From Pseudisothecium myosuroides (lineage: Eukaryota > Streptophyta > Bryopsida > Hypnales > Lembophyllaceae): 64,000 bases of DNA. Location: assembly GCA_951799445.1 (NCBI GenBank), contig OX637287.1, positions 37,415,724 through 37,479,723 of the forward strand, read 5' to 3'. Within the stretch, counting starts at the first letter, position 1. Each line of letters begins with the position of its first letter. This document shows, one piece after another, positions 11,264 to 23,383 of the stretch. The notes under the pieces are model-generated. The model saw only the letters and a list, made by a program, of their open reading frames with translations, made no database searches and was not told the origin of the DNA. A program made the translations under genes and the position numbers.

Positions 11264-11838
11264 CGTAGAGCTTGGTGGTTTTGAACCAAGCAGCACGGGC
11301 ATGATCAATAAACTCTTTCAATAGCACTTGTTCAAGTTCTTGGGCTGGCCAAGAGTTGTCATTAAAGCAGATTGCATTACGGTCTAACTAGGCAGTCCAA
11401 ATAACTAATCCTCTAAAGAACGGCCACATGGTAGAGCCTTTCCTCAACCGACATGGTAGCTTAGAACCAAGGATGCATTGTTGCCACATGAGTGCTGGCC
11501 AGGTTCCTATAGTGGGAGGAATTTATAAAGCATTGTATAGGACGGAAAGGGCAAAATTCCAAGCATGTCTAGTTTTTACACAATGATGAAACCGGTGAAG
11601 GATCCCGGGGAGATCACTCCTTGTAATTTAAGGTATACACCTAAGTTAAGAGGGTATTTGATGTTGGGCTATTTACCTTAATTATTGTATTTAAGATGAC
11701 CGTATTTTTATATAAAAAGCTACAAGGGGCAAATTTCTAATACCCTATAATTTTTATAAATTCATTCGTGAATTATTTTAAGTGGGGCTATCTTACATAT
11801 AAAATTTAAGTGTCCAATAGACCAAGTGGTTGTTTTTA

Positions 11839-12120
11839 ACCCCTAAATACCAATTGTCCAGTGAATGAACAATTAAAAATCCAGGTAGGATCCTATAAAG
11901 TCAATTTTGGTTGGTTGTTGACAAAATTTTGTTATAAGGTGTGAACATGTATACCTTTAGTGAGAATATATATATATTTTAATTGAGTACCCAAAACAAA
12001 ATAATGTTGCCTTGAATTTTTCTGGCACCCCAAACAATTCGGGGATGCTAGCACGTGAGCTTGTGAGCGTGAGCCTGTGAGCCTGTGAGCCTATGAGCCT
12101 CCACTTTTTTGTTCCATTTA
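11839..12120 (+). mobile_element. Fragment related to the TTAA element at 18,962-19,830
   Basis: TTAACCCCTAAATACCAATT at 11,836-11,855 resembles a TTAA-element terminus. Farther in, 'ggcaccccaaacaattcggg' with 'gctagcacgtgagc' matches, inverted, the region around 19,070-19,110. No closing TTAA partner was identified. Confidence 0.4.
12047..12102. repeat. GTGAGCCT-type minisatellite
   Basis: About six imperfect 8-base units (gtgagcct, gtgagctt, gtgagcgt, atgagcct) follow 'gctagcac'. A related array in the opposite orientation lies at 19,005-19,085. Confidence 0.85.
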
Positions 12121-12885
12121 GGGTTTGTAAATTTGTCAACGACCTCTGACCGTGGAATTAGATGTAAAGATCTTTGGTCTGAATGAACAACAAATGAATA
12201 TGCCACTATGCAATTTGTACCAAAAAATTGAACTAATATATATCCAAAAATTAAGATATGGTCAAAATAGACAATGTTTGTAAGTACACAGTGAAAATAA
12301 ATGTAGTCATTTAGGATGTCTCACTATAAAGTACGTACATGTAAAATTGCAATACATCATAACACCATCATAGGGGTGACATTTATGAGGTCTAAAAGAG
12401 AGGGAGCAACAAACATGGGCTGTAGAAGCTAAATATAATCTAGCAAGTGGCAACAAGCAAAGGCTCTAAACATTATAAGCACTAGATTATGAATGATGAT
12501 TTTGAATGATTAAGTGATAAATGTAGTCTTCATCAATGGCCTTTATGCAAAACTAAAGGATGAAAATGGTCCACCTATTATATTTTATTTTTATAACTAT
12601 GCTTTAAAATTTTTAAAATATATATTTTGGACTTAAAATATTTAAAATAAGCATAGTAGTCATATCTTGTACACCAAGTAAATGTATTAACCCCAAATGA
12701 TCTAAACGACAATTTTTCTAGTCAATGCCCCTTATTTTTAACTATCTTTTTTCACAATTTAAAAAATAATAATAATAATAATTTTAAGAAAATAGAATAC
12801 ATAATGAATCCAATGGTAGTAGTTTTATAGAATTCCAAGTTAAACTCTGCTTTGTGGAATTTTATAAAGTTTAATGGTGAAGTGC
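12110..12885. other. AT-rich intergenic sequence, nothing recognised
   Basis: No frame of note and no terminal repeats. A short (ata)n tract lies near 12,768-12,782. Confidence 0.5.
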
Positions 12886-12888
12886 GAT

Positions 12889-13280
12889 TCAAGGCTCATG
12901 ATTTACAAAAGATGCAATATCCCACAACAATATGCACATTGTCTCCACATAATAAAAAATAATGGATAAAGGATCTATACCATTTGAAAGATAGTTAATA
13001 GACATGCCCAGATCAGCCACTGTAGCATCAAAAAGCTTTTCTGTCTTACTAGACAACTGCCATACACTCCACATTTCTTGTTACTTCATCTTCATAGACG
13101 TGTCCATTGCTGAAGTTGCTAACATCCGAAGCTTTTCTTCAATCATCTCTAAATTTTCAACATGAATGGACATTTTCATAGTGATGAGTTTCATAGTTTC
13201 ATATGACTTTTCTTCACTTGCTTCAAGAAAGGTGTCGTGTGCTTAGAATCTACAATGGAGAGCTAATTCTTTAGTTCTGA
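12889..13280 (-). pseudogene. Decayed coding fragment, unknown protein
   Basis: Read from about 13,240 down, one frame gives a charged stretch (EASEEKSYETMKLITMKM, then 'VENLEMIEEKLRML') that looks like coiled coil. After a stop it continues as 'MWSVWQLSSKTEKLFDATV' and 'DPLSIIFYYVETMCILLWD'. Amino-acid use looks protein-like but I cannot assign a family. Stops interrupt it, so it is at best a gene or transposon relic. Confidence 0.3.
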
Positions 13281-13629
13281 ATGAAAAGTTACCTTCACCT
13301 TCTCAACAACTTTAGAGATCCATTCATCAAGTATTCAAATGTACTTGCAGTCCAATCTACTGGATTGGATACTTCTCATAAATTTTCTATGAGCCGAAAC
13401 AGCAACGTCCCCCAACTCTTGTTGTACAAAGTAAATGATGTATAAGAATAAGCAAAATGCACATGATGACAAATATTACATATAGTAGACCAACATAATA
13501 CTAATTCAAATGAACAACAAGAACAAATAAAAAAATGATAATGAAATATAAGGAATCACCAATTGACTTCATATAATGATGCCAACATAATTGCAATGTA
13601 TCATTGACCTCCAAAACAATACTTTCAAT

Positions 13630-13850
13630 AGCCTAATGCCACATGAAGTTGTCCGCATGATTGCGGTTGATAATAGGCAACCATGCTTGCAAATGGTGAT
13701 TGCCATTCCACTCCAAAAACATCTTGCTAGAAAAAACTTTGAAATCTTCATCATTTTTGAATTTTTTTCTCAAATGTAGCATCTGCCTACACCTAGTAGG
13801 CACTCTACAATTTAATAACATCATTCGTGACATTTACTATCTTACCCTTA
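13630..13850 (-). pseudogene. Short protein-like fragment, unknown
   Basis: The minus strand from 13,833 reads 'NCRVPTRCRQMLHLRKKFK', then 'EDFKVFSSKMFLEWNGNH' and 'LQAWLPIINRNHADNF'. The residue pattern (spaced Trp and His, basic run) looks like real protein rather than noise, and lies on the same strand as the fragment at 12,889-13,280. The two may be exons or pieces of one relic. No family recognised. Confidence 0.3.
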
Positions 13851-14226
13851 TTGTTTTCTAAGGCCACATAGAAAACTCCATTTTCTTCCATGTAACCACA
13901 AGTAACAAAGTGTGAAGCAAGTCTTGACAACTGTCCAAAAAATCATAAATAATAAAAGAATATTGATTTTTGATTTTGCCCTTGGTACCTTAAAATTGAT
14001 TTTGCCCTTGATTCCTTAACCTCTCGAGACGAGAAGAAGTGTTTACAATCTTCATCTTTAAAAAGTTATGCAATTTTAATTCCGATTGATCTTTAGAAAG
14101 AAGTTGAAGTACAACAATTAATCTCCGTGCTTGTGGATCTTTTTGTATCAACATATTTGAAATAATGTTTAAATCAAGATTTAAAAAATTATAGTTAACG
14201 TATATGTATTGTACAACATATAATTC

Positions 14227-15640
14227 AATATAATAGCTATTAATAGCTATGCACTAAGAAAGCCCAATTTTTTTGCATTTGATCAAATTATAGCATAAGG
14301 TGCAAGTAAATTTGAATCTCAAAAACTTTGGCCGTTAACAATTGTGCATTAGGAAGGCAAATTTTTTTTAGCATTTGACCAAATGTAGCACATGTTGCAA
14401 ACAAATTTGAACCCCTAAAACCATGGCCATTAACGGCTGTGCATTAGGAAGGCCTTAAATTTTTTAGCATTTGACCAAATTGTAGCATATGTTGCAAGCA
14501 AATTTGAACCCCCAAAACCCTTGCCATGAACGGTTGTACATTAGAAAGTCCCAAAAAATTTCAGCATTTGACCAAATTGTATTAAATATTGCAAGCAAAT
14601 TTGAACCCCAAAAATTGTAGCCGTTAACGGCTGGGGTTTAAGAAGGCAAAAAAAATTTCAGCATGTGACCAAATTGTATTGAATAATGCAACAAATTTCA
14701 TCCCCCAAAACCATAACCATTAACGGCTGGGGTTTAAGAAAGCAAATTTTTTTCCAGCATTTGACTAAATTGTATTGAATAATGCAACAAATTTCATCCC
14801 CCGAAACCGTAGCCGTTAACGGCTGGGGTTTAAGAAAGCAAAAAAATTTCAACATTTGAACCCCCAAAACCGTAGCCGTTAATGGTTGGGGTTGAAGAAA
14901 GCAAAATTTTTTCAACATTTGAACCACCAAAACTGTAGCCGTTAACGGCTGGGGTTTAGGAGGGCAAAAAAATTTCAACATTTGAACCCCAAAAATCGTA
15001 GCCGTTAACGGTTGGGGTTTAAGAAGGCAATTTTTTTTTCAGCATTTGACCAAATTGTATTGAATAATGCAACAAATTTCATCCCCCCAAACCGTAGCCG
15101 TTGACAGCTGGGGTTTAAAAAAACAAAAAAATTTCAACATTTGAACCCCCAAAACCGTGGCCATTAACGGCTGGGGTTTAAAAAGGCAAAAAAATTTCAA
15201 CATTTGAACCCCAAAACCCGTAGCCATTAACGGCTAGGGTTTAGGAGGGCAAAAAAATTTCAACATTTGAACCCCCAAAACCGTAGCCGTTAACGGCTGG
15301 GGTTTAAGAAGGCAAAAATTTTTCAACATTTGAACCTCCAAAACTATAGCCATTAACGGTTGGGGATAAGGAGGGCAAAAAAATTTCAACATTTGAACCC
15401 CAAAAATTGTAGCCGTTAACAGTTGGGGTTTAAGAAGGCAATTTTTTTTCCAGCATTTGACCAAATTGTATTGAATAATGCAACAAATTTCATCCCCCAA
15501 AACCGTAGCCGTTGATGGTTGGGGTTTAAGAAAGCAAAAAAGTTTCAACATTTGAACCCCCAAAATCGTAGCCGTTAACGGCTGGGGTTTAAAAAGGCAA
15601 AAAAATTTCAACATTTAACCTTTTAGCATTTGTTGCAAGC
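14227..15640. repeat. Tandem array, about 18 units of two lengths (about 94 and 63 bp)
   Basis: Each unit carries the palindromic core GCCGTTAACGGC followed by 'tggggtttaagaaggc', then an A or T run and 'agcatttga'. Long units (about 94 bp) contain an extra 31 bp with 'caaattgtattgaataatgc'; short units (about 63 bp) lack it. The first seven units are long; after that long units appear only at core positions near 15,090 and 15,505. The blocks around cores 14,997 and 15,409 match each other best, giving a higher-order period near 412 bp. Because 63 is a multiple of three, the minus strand stays open over short-unit runs, creating spurious repeat ORFs. Confidence 0.95.
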
Positions 15641-15689
15641 AATTTGGCAACATCTAATCAAACTCATGTTGATTTGGAAGCCACTAATT

Positions 15690-16235
15690 GTGAGTGCATC
15701 TACAAGAGAAGACAAGCTCTTTATACAAATGTGGTAGTAGTAGGTAAGACAACCTATGTGGGATATGTAAATTAGGATTACAATAAGCTCAACTGCTCAT
15801 ACCTAGTTAAGTCAAAAGCAGGAATTGTATTCAATGTACGACTTTGGACCTCATTTTGGCGTAGTAGAATAACTTTATTAAGAAAATTTTCAACTGAAAA
15901 AAGTTAGTAAATGAATTTAAATTTTATTTTCTAAAAATCCGTTTGAAATTTCAAGTCTTAAATCAAAAGTTATGAACAAAATTGGAAGGGGCTGGAACGG
16001 ACATTTTTTTAACATTTTCAAACATCCTCTTTGAATTTTGTCCATAACTTTCTTTTGGAGGCTCAAAATTACAAATAGATTTTTGGACTTGGAAGTGATC
16101 TTGATTTACCAATATTTTTGTGTTCAAAGGATTTTGAAAAAAATTATTCTACTATGCCAAAATGAGGTTTGAACTTCTACATTGAACACAATTCCTGCGT
16201 TTTGACAATGAGTGGTCAAGCTCTCATTTTAGAAT
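15690..16235 (+). mobile_element. FB2 foldback element, copy 1
   Basis: 'gcaggaattgtattcaatgt' and 'cctcattttggcgtagtaga' (about 15,820-15,875) are mirrored at 16,150-16,205 by 'tctactatgccaaaatgagg' and 'acacaattcctgc'. The centre near 16,000 holds 'gtccataactt' and 'aaagttatgaacaaaatt' complements. 'aagctctttatacaaatgtg' and 'gtaaattaggatt' at the left are shared with copies at 22,440-22,870 and, inverted, 28,640-29,390. No coding capacity. Confidence 0.65.
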
Positions 16236-16699
16236 TGGCTTATTTTCTTTGAGGATTCATGATAGATAGTGAATTTCATTATAAAAACAACCTTTCAACC
16301 ATTCAATCTCACTAAATGTCAATGAAGTAATTCCTTCATTCAACCATAAAAAAAATTGATGATAGATGGTCAAATGATAGTTAATATATGGTTTAATGAA
16401 TTGTTATTGGATTCTTTGGATTTTTGGCAATCCATCTTCACATTTATGTGTAAATTTGTCTATTTGGTCCTAGATTTAGCAAAAAAAATTGGCACTTTTT
16501 TTTAGCTAATTTAAGCCAAGCTTACTATCTGAGTACGGCATTTGTTCAAGATGATTGTGAATGGACTTGGAAGTGGAGTTGATCTCGTAAAACAGATGCA
16601 ATCAAGTGGCAACTTTGGAAACTAATTTATCATGTTTGATCACGTGAAGAGGGTGAAATCATAGACAACTATTGCTTGTCACTTCTATAACTTTATTTA

Positions 16700-18440
16700 T
16701 TGGAAAATCATGACCGTTGTTGTTTGTGATACATAGACTGAAGGCACCAAAGGCCTGCTCATTTTTGGTGTTGTCCAAATAGGTCATGGTAGAAAATGAG
16801 GTGTCGGATCCAACCTTCTAAGGATTCATGTGTGATAGTGCTCAAGCCATCTTCAATGCAGTTTGCCTTGTGTATGGGTCATGGGTTCCATTTGTTCCAA
16901 TGGTAGACCGTAAAAGGACTTGCTTGTTCCACTGGGCAATAAACATGTACAAGCATACAAAGAAGCTAATCACCAGATAATTATAGAACTAGCATATCCA
17001 AATCTACAAACAGTACAAGGATGCAACATCAATGTCTGAAGTAGACAAGATGTTTTTAGAAATCAAAGCTTGGTGTACTTCTCTTGAGTTGCATTAGAAC
17101 TAGAAATTTGTGAACTAAAGGATTGGATCCCACTTTGGTACTATCGATACCGTCAGTGAGGTGGATTTATGGAAACGGTGTTATCTTTATCTTTTTTTCT
17201 ATTTTTTATCCTACATTCTAAATTGGAATCCGTTTGAATAATAACTTCATTCATCATCTTTACAGAAATTGAAAAAAGAGGAACTCACAGATGTCCCAAT
17301 GTGCAACCTTGAAGAAACAATGCACTACAAACAAATACAAGCTTCTGGAAAATGTAGGTCTAACATGTTAATTGCCACTTATAATGACTAGATTTGAGCC
17401 TTCACGTAGATGACCAATTATAGGGCTTACTCTATGGGGGCCCTTTTGGAAAAAGCGAGGGAAAAAGCCTGTCTAAAAAGGATTTAAAATTAAAGAGAGC
17501 TATGGCAATTGGAAAGGGAAAGAAAATTGCAAACGCATTCAACAAGATGCTTGAAGCAAAATACTTATGCATTCAAAATCCACATTTGGAGGGAATAGAG
17601 GTTTTCGGATCTAGCAAAGGAAATTGGATCTTTTGATCAATTTTGAAGGTGATATTCATCATTCAACACGGTTAACTTCTCTCATCCTCGGATTCAAATT
17701 AGATTGTCCATTGCTAGAATGCAACTTGGAACTGTACAATTGAGGAGTTTAAAGCAATTATGCCCTACTCTTGATCTGTGGTGGAAACGGATTGCAATAC
17801 ATTAGACCACATAGCGAAAATTTCACACAAATCAAGGAAACAATGTCTCCTACATACAAAAGATAGAAGAGTGAGTATAAAGGTACAACAGTTCAAATCA
17901 AGAATTTTTGGTTTTGTACAGATCAAATTGCATGATATGCCATATTCTTACTCGAGCAAAGATCCCCGAGGTCTAGCTTGTTCTTACTGATACCAATTTT
18001 ACTTGTACCAAAATCATTGAGCTTGAATAAGCTAGTTTCGCCTAAAGTCTACCAAACCAATGTCACCTCAACGCCTTTTCACCTCGCCTAGGATATTTGA
18101 GCATAAAAGTTGGATTTATCTTTGACCAACACATGCTGAAAGAATCTCTTCCATTCGGAATGGCAAGCAAATTTGTCAAAGTAGTAATTAAAATCACCGC
18201 AATATGTGGGAAAGTGTAAGGAATGTTACTGCAAGTATGATTAGGGTGAACTTCCTTTCTTGCCGTGGACTTAGTGCTATTCTTATGCTTTCATCCAGGA
18301 CTGAACCTGACCAAAAGATTTATAACATCACACTTTTCAATTTTCCATCTTGTACATGTTCCCATTATAGAAACATGAATGGAAGTCCCATTGGAAGCAT
18401 GGCATGTACTTAAATTGCAAATACCTTTTTTTTATTTTTT
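16700..18440 (+). pseudogene. Decayed Mutator-like (MULE) transposase with SWIM zinc finger
   Basis: Plus-strand text in shifting frames reads 'DSAQAIFNAVCLVYG' and 'RTCLFHWAINMYKH' near 16,840-16,960, then 'YKDATSMSEVDKMFLEIKAW' near 17,015-17,075. This resembles the MULE domain, where the catalytic core contains D..A...A......C..H. Farther on, 18,300-18,413 reads 'YNITLFNFPSCTCSHY', with CxC and a later Cys, matching a SWIM finger, the usual C-terminal module of MULE and FAR1-type proteins. Stops and frame changes are frequent and the final C-x-H is broken. The family call is from motifs only. Confidence 0.55.
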
Positions 18441-18961
18441 CTACAAACTGGATTATAAGATAGATACGTTCATCCACGTTCCAAGCCTTAGCTTGGATGA
18501 AGTTAAGCAAACGATTGTTATTGCCAAAATCATCAAGACGTACAAGTAAGTTAGTAGACAAATATTAGCATTATATGAAGTAGATATGTAGCAATGATAT
18601 TCTATCTTCAAAATCTCCAAATTCAAGTAGCAAAAAATTACATTCATATTCCAATATATATTCCTTGCTGTAATGAAAGAACATTTTATTATGTACATAA
18701 TGTTTTACATCCTATGATATTTTAATTGAATTTGTCTTCTTCTCATCCTTAGATTTGCCTCTAAATTATTTGTACTCTCACTTGATCAAACCAATTTGGG
18801 ATGGCCTCTCAAAACATGATATAAATTCCAAAACATGCAAAAGCCCCAACTTTCCATGATTCTAGATCTAAAATCCACGGTCATGGGTCCCACGGTAATA
18901 GGTTTTATTTTTCTAAATATAACAAATTTTATTGAAAAACATCAATCTTTTAACTTTTTAA

Positions 18962-19830
18962 CCAAAAAATTTAGAAATTACATCATGTTCTAAATTTCTA
19001 GGCTCTAGGCTCACACAATCCCCGCTCACCGCTCTTAGGCTCACGCTCACCGCTCCTAGGCTCACGCTCACACGCTCACATGCTAGCGTCGTTGCAAACA
19101 ATTTGGACATCTTTTGGGCACCTTTTGCAAAAATGTTCATCAACTTTTGAAATTTGGCATGTACGTAACTAATAAAATATGGAATATAATTATTAAAAAA
19201 ATCTAGTTTTCAAACTTCGTTAGCTATGTTGGGATAGCTTCAAGAATGAACATTTTTTTATACTTCAAGCTCTATTATCTTGCAAATTGTGAAGTCAAAG
19301 TTCTTGAAAATTTTCCCACATGCCGCATTTCAAATGTTTGTCTCTAATTTCTTAATATTTGGATTTCAAATAAAATCTCCTCAGTGCACAAGAAATCATC
19401 AAAAAATGACTAGTGTATTACAAATGCACTTGATTTCTTTACATTGCAAGTTGATTTAGAGTAAGCTAGACTCCAAATTTGCTTCTAAAATTTTTTATGA
19501 GTAAATCTAAGTATCTAACATTATATATATATGAATTGCAAAAAAAATCATTTTTTTGTAGAGCAATTTTTTTGCTGTAGGAGGGGTCGAAATCTACTAG
19601 CCATAATTTGAAGGAATTTTAAGAAAAAGAATCTCCCTTCAAACGTTATAATTTTTCAATCCATGTGGTCAAATGGGCTGAAATTTTTTCCACACATTGC
19701 TTTACTTATTTGATACACTTTAATATGGTTGAAATTCAAAAAAAAAATTAATTTTTAAATTTGGACAATGCATAAAAAATGGGTACTTTTGAACTTTTCC
19801 TCTTCCAAAACACCTTCCAGCCTTTAAGGG
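18962..19830 (-). mobile_element. TTAA element, about 870 bp
   Basis: The right end reads 'cttccagcctttaaggg' before TTAA at 19,831-19,834, and the left has TTAA at 18,958-18,961. Its right half from 'ttgaaatttggcatgta' (19,150) aligns with 55,905-56,890. The left third contains a GTGAGC-type minisatellite. The left terminus is weak, so that boundary is tentative. Confidence 0.6.
19005..19085. repeat. GTGAGC-type minisatellite (inverted relative to 12,047)
   Basis: Repeats of 'aggctcacgctcaccgctc' and its truncations end in 'cacatgctagc', the complement of the 'gctagcacgtgagc' start of the 12-kb array. Confidence 0.85.
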
Positions 19831-19839
19831 TTAATAACA

Positions 19840-20400
19840 AGTTTACCATTTGGAATGCTTCAAAATTCATGTTGAAACTATTATATTAAGTGTGAGTGTT
19901 TAACTTAACATCTATGGCTTCAAAGAATGAAGTTAGACAAACTATAAACTCTATTCTCATGTTGTACAATTTTTAGTTCATTGAACCCACTAAAGAAATT
20001 AGATAAACCTCCCTATTTGTACAATGTGACAATTTCTGCCACTTTCTGGTTAATGCCTTACATTTACACTTAATTTTTTTGATATATACACTACTAGTAC
20101 TGTGGCACGATTTCACTCAACCACCCTTCATTGCAGATTTTCTTGACTATGTTCATTTTATCATCCACATAAAATTATCTATCCACATCTATACTCATCA
20201 TACTATAAAAAATGTGCACAACATCTATCTACCAAGGCTAATTTATTAATAAAAATTCCTACTACAAGATGTTTTTATATACCCTAATTTATATATAATA
20301 GCTCTTATGTAGAATTTTATAGACCCTATAGTAGCCCTACATATTATATAAAATTTCTTTGCATTGAATTAAATGGACCCTATCTTTTAATTCACGTAGT
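19840..20400. other. AT-rich intergenic sequence
   Basis: Nothing recognised on either strand; no long frame and no clear inverted ends. Confidence 0.5.
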
Positions 20401-20403
20401 TTT

Positions 20404-21010
20404 CTAAAAACCCGATAGTGATCTCCCCAGGTGAAGGATAGTCTCGTCTACGTCATCCTGACAACTTTGACAAATAGTGGGGATGTTCGGATTCACAATC
20501 TTGCGCCAAAAGTGAACCTCTACCGCACAATGATATTTAGACCAGAGGAATCCAGCATTTTTGGGGGGCCGTGATTTGTGCCACACTTCGTTCCACGATA
20601 TCCCCATGTCACTTCTCATGAATTGGTTTGTCAAGCTCTGAGCGATTAGTCAACAAGGAACGCCCAAGCTTCGCAGTGTATGAATGTAATAGGCCCGAGT
20701 CGCTCCACGACCATCTACCAGGATGAAAGAAAAGATCAGTGATGATGCCCACATATAGTAAGGTGTTGGCTTTTGTTTGAACAACTCTCACCCTTTTATG
20801 CTATCCAAGAAGGAGTTGGGACCCTTGTTGTTCCGGTGAGGATAGAGATCAAAGATTTGAGGAGGCTTGTCCAATTGTAAAGCTCTTGTGACCAATAGGA
20901 AGTTCAATCAGATGGCGGCCATGCACCAGACTTAGCTTGAAGCGTGGGGTGGTGCCAAAAACACGTGAGGGGAGTAGATTGGTCTCATTGTCAAATAGGA
21001 CAATGTATTC
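20404..21010 (-). pseudogene. LINE fragment with reverse-transcriptase zinc-binding domain (zf-RVT)
   Basis: On the minus strand 21,010 to 20,880 reads 'DNETNLLPSRVFGTTPRF' and 'LVHGRHLIELPIGH'. Then 20,720-20,610 reads 'GRWSWSDSGLLHSYTAKLG'. After a frame change, 'WNEVWHKSRPPKNAGFLW', 'WRKIVNPNIPTICQSCQ' and 'DETILHL' follow. The order W..iW....pK...FlW, C-x2-C and ET..HL is the zf-RVT signature at the end of plant LINE ORF2. Frameshifts make it a relic. Its missing continuation resembles the fragment at 11,270-11,640. Confidence 0.75.
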
Positions 21011-22439
21011 TAGTTGCCTTGTGACAAATTGATAGTCCGTGAGTAGGCTACTTATAAAAATTATATTTGAAGAATTGATGCTGAACCAGATACTTAGCTG
21101 CTTTAAGTTATGTTGAAATTTTAAGATTGTCGTGTAGCACTTTCAATTTGAAACCCTTGTTAAGACTGTCGCTGCAAGGAGGAAATTGCAAGAATTCCAC
21201 TGATAAAGAGTTTTGCACAGATCGAATACCCCACTTTGAGGACATTGCTTTAGAGTAATGCTAAGTTAGAGTGATGTTAATTGATATCACCAATTATTTG
21301 GTCATGTCAGTGTTATGTTGGTGCTATTTCTAGCAAAGGGAGGAAAGAGCTTGATTGCTTCAGTTGGATAGAGTCTGTCGAGATCTTAAGTTTTTCCACC
21401 GTTTTCTTCTTGAGATTTGTTACTTTGTGAATGATAGTTTTGCTTTGGGGCTGACATTTCTATTGTCGTACTGCATTCTCTTTAATTGTCGTTGATTTGT
21501 GAGACCATCTCCACCTGTCTTATAAAACGGGTGGCTTGTTGCCACCAGCTTCCAAAACTATCCCACCAGGCTTTGCATAATGGATGAACTTGTTAAGAGG
21601 TTGGGCCAAAAGCCTTCAGGGGTGGTAAAACCAGGCTCTTTTGCAAGCCAGAGCGTGGCTTGCAAACCGCATGCAACAAGCACCTTTTGCACTTTTCTGA
21701 CAAGGATAGACTGATCAATGAATGGAATTTTAACTGATTGGATCAGATTCTTCTATTTACAAAATATGATGGCCTCTTAGCAGGCTACGAGTGGGACAAC
21801 CCGTCTTATATTGGCTTGCAAAATGGATTACCGGCTTGCAAAACGGCTTGCATTTTGGCAGACGGGTGGTGATACTCTGACACAAAATAACGATGTTTGC
21901 GGTAACCCGTTCCTTGTTCTCAAAGGCTACGCATTTCACTCTTTTATAATAATATTTTGTAAAGGTGTCATTGGCATATTCATGAATTGAAGGGTGGTCG
22001 TGGGTGTTCATTGGCAATAGCCTAGCACCATTGTGGTTCACCACCAAAGATATTGCTTCTTTAACTAAGGTTGTTCACTTTTGGATTGTTGTTTTTCACT
22101 TCAAAGTGCATGTACAAAGTGGAATTAGGCATTAGAAGAATTGTGGGGCCTCTAGAGGGGTGCTTCAAAGTGACCATCTAGTCTATTAAAACGAAGGTAG
22201 ATCTCCTACAAAAACTATCAGAAGTGCATAGTTAGATGATGTAAATTTCGTGAAATTAGTTAGTAATAGCAAGCCTATCACCTAACTTCCACAATAAAAA
22301 AGGCCAATATAGGCTCTCCGTTGTTTGTTCTTGGTTCACTACTGGAATAAACTCCAGGTTTAAAAAAAAAGGCCAATCATAAACAAGGTTTTTAATTGAA
22401 AATTAAAAAATAAATTATCCAATCAAGTATAATTAAATC
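21011..22439. other. Intergenic sequence, nothing assigned
   Basis: Scattered short frames only. A repeated phrase built on 'ggcttgcaaa' recurs around 21,610-21,850 (several copies), which may be a degraded short tandem repeat. Confidence 0.4.
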
Positions 22440-22870
22440 GATTTAAGTGGCTATTGTAGCTAGTAGTTTTGGAAAGCAACTAGCTACAATAGCCACTTAT
22501 TTTAATTTGTGTAATTAGAGATGAATACATGAAGTTCTTTATAGAAGTGGGATAGTAGTAGGGGAAACAATGGATGTGGAATATGTAAATTAGGATGAAT
22601 AGGAGCTCAACCGCTCATAGTAAAGTGAGAAAAAAAATTGTATTAAAAGCAAAATTTTGGGCCTCATTTAGGCATAATAAAATAACTTTTTTGAAAAAAA
22701 TTTGGACTAAAAAAATTTGGAAAATCAAGCTAAGATTCATAATTATACATTTTTTTGAGATTTAAAGTCTCCAATCAAAAGTTATGGACAAAATTCAAAC
22801 CGGATGTTTGAAAATGTTAAAGAAAAGGTTCCTTCAAACATCCGGTCTAATTTTTTGTCCAATTGGCTCT
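22440..22870 (+). mobile_element. FB2 foldback element, copy 2
   Basis: It opens with a perfect hairpin near 22,445-22,500 ('aagtggctattgtagctagt' mirrored by 'actagctacaatagccactt'), followed by 'gaagttctttatagaa', 'gtaaattaggat', 'gagctcaaccgctcata' and 'cctcatttaggcataa', as in copy 1. Near the end 'accggatgtttgaa' is mirrored by 'ttcaaacatccggt'. The second arm is shorter than in copy 1. Confidence 0.65.
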
Positions 22871-23383
22871 TTTTGTTTTGACTTCGTGCTTTGTTGATCT
22901 CTTATTGCTATTTTTACAACCCAAGGTGTTGAGACATTATTTGTAAAATCTATCTTCGAACTTGCATTTGCACAATTAAGCATTTTTGAGTGTGTTTGTT
23001 GAACTTGCTAAGTGGTTGAAGCTATGGTCATCTGACCTATCACCATGCATCATAATTTCAATGGAGCCGATTTCTATAGAGGCTTCGACTCTCAAGCAAC
23101 TTTGTATTTGGAGAGCAAAGTTGGATCTCATAATTTTGTCCTTCTTCAAGTTTATGGTGTCTGTTATTATAGATTGTTTGCTGAATTGAGCATGATTGAA
23201 GTCATTGAATAGGTTTCAACAGTTGATTAGAGGTTATGTACAGAAACATGAAAGTATTGCCACATTATGGAAATAATATTAGAAGGAACCTGTGTTTTTT
23301 GTATTTTCTCGGGTCTAAGTTGAAGAATTTTGTTAGACATCCAATGCAACAGCTTGTGTTTTTATATCAACAATTACGTCCAA

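Larger units (their letters stand above)
9963..11640 (-). mobile_element. LINE (non-LTR retrotransposon) 3' fragment with two nested insertions
   Basis: Read on the minus strand, 11,640 to about 11,270 gives decayed coding text typical of the region after the reverse-transcriptase zinc-binding domain. It includes H-x(3)-C beside 'RHAWNFA', then 'WPFFRGLVIWTA' with 'DRNAICFNDNSWP' and 'FIDHARAAW'. In-frame stops show it is dead. The text is interrupted by the FB1 element (10,535-11,263) and by a CACTA MITE (10,262-10,450), then continues as 3' UTR-like sequence to a TA-rich tail. A related zf-RVT fragment lies at 20,404-21,010. Confidence 0.65.

Noticed and set aside
14658..15614. Three minus-strand open frames encoding a repeated 'MLKFFCxxKPQPLTATV' peptide
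   Set aside because: They arise only because the 63-bp satellite unit is a multiple of three. They start and stop at long units and have no independent support as genes.
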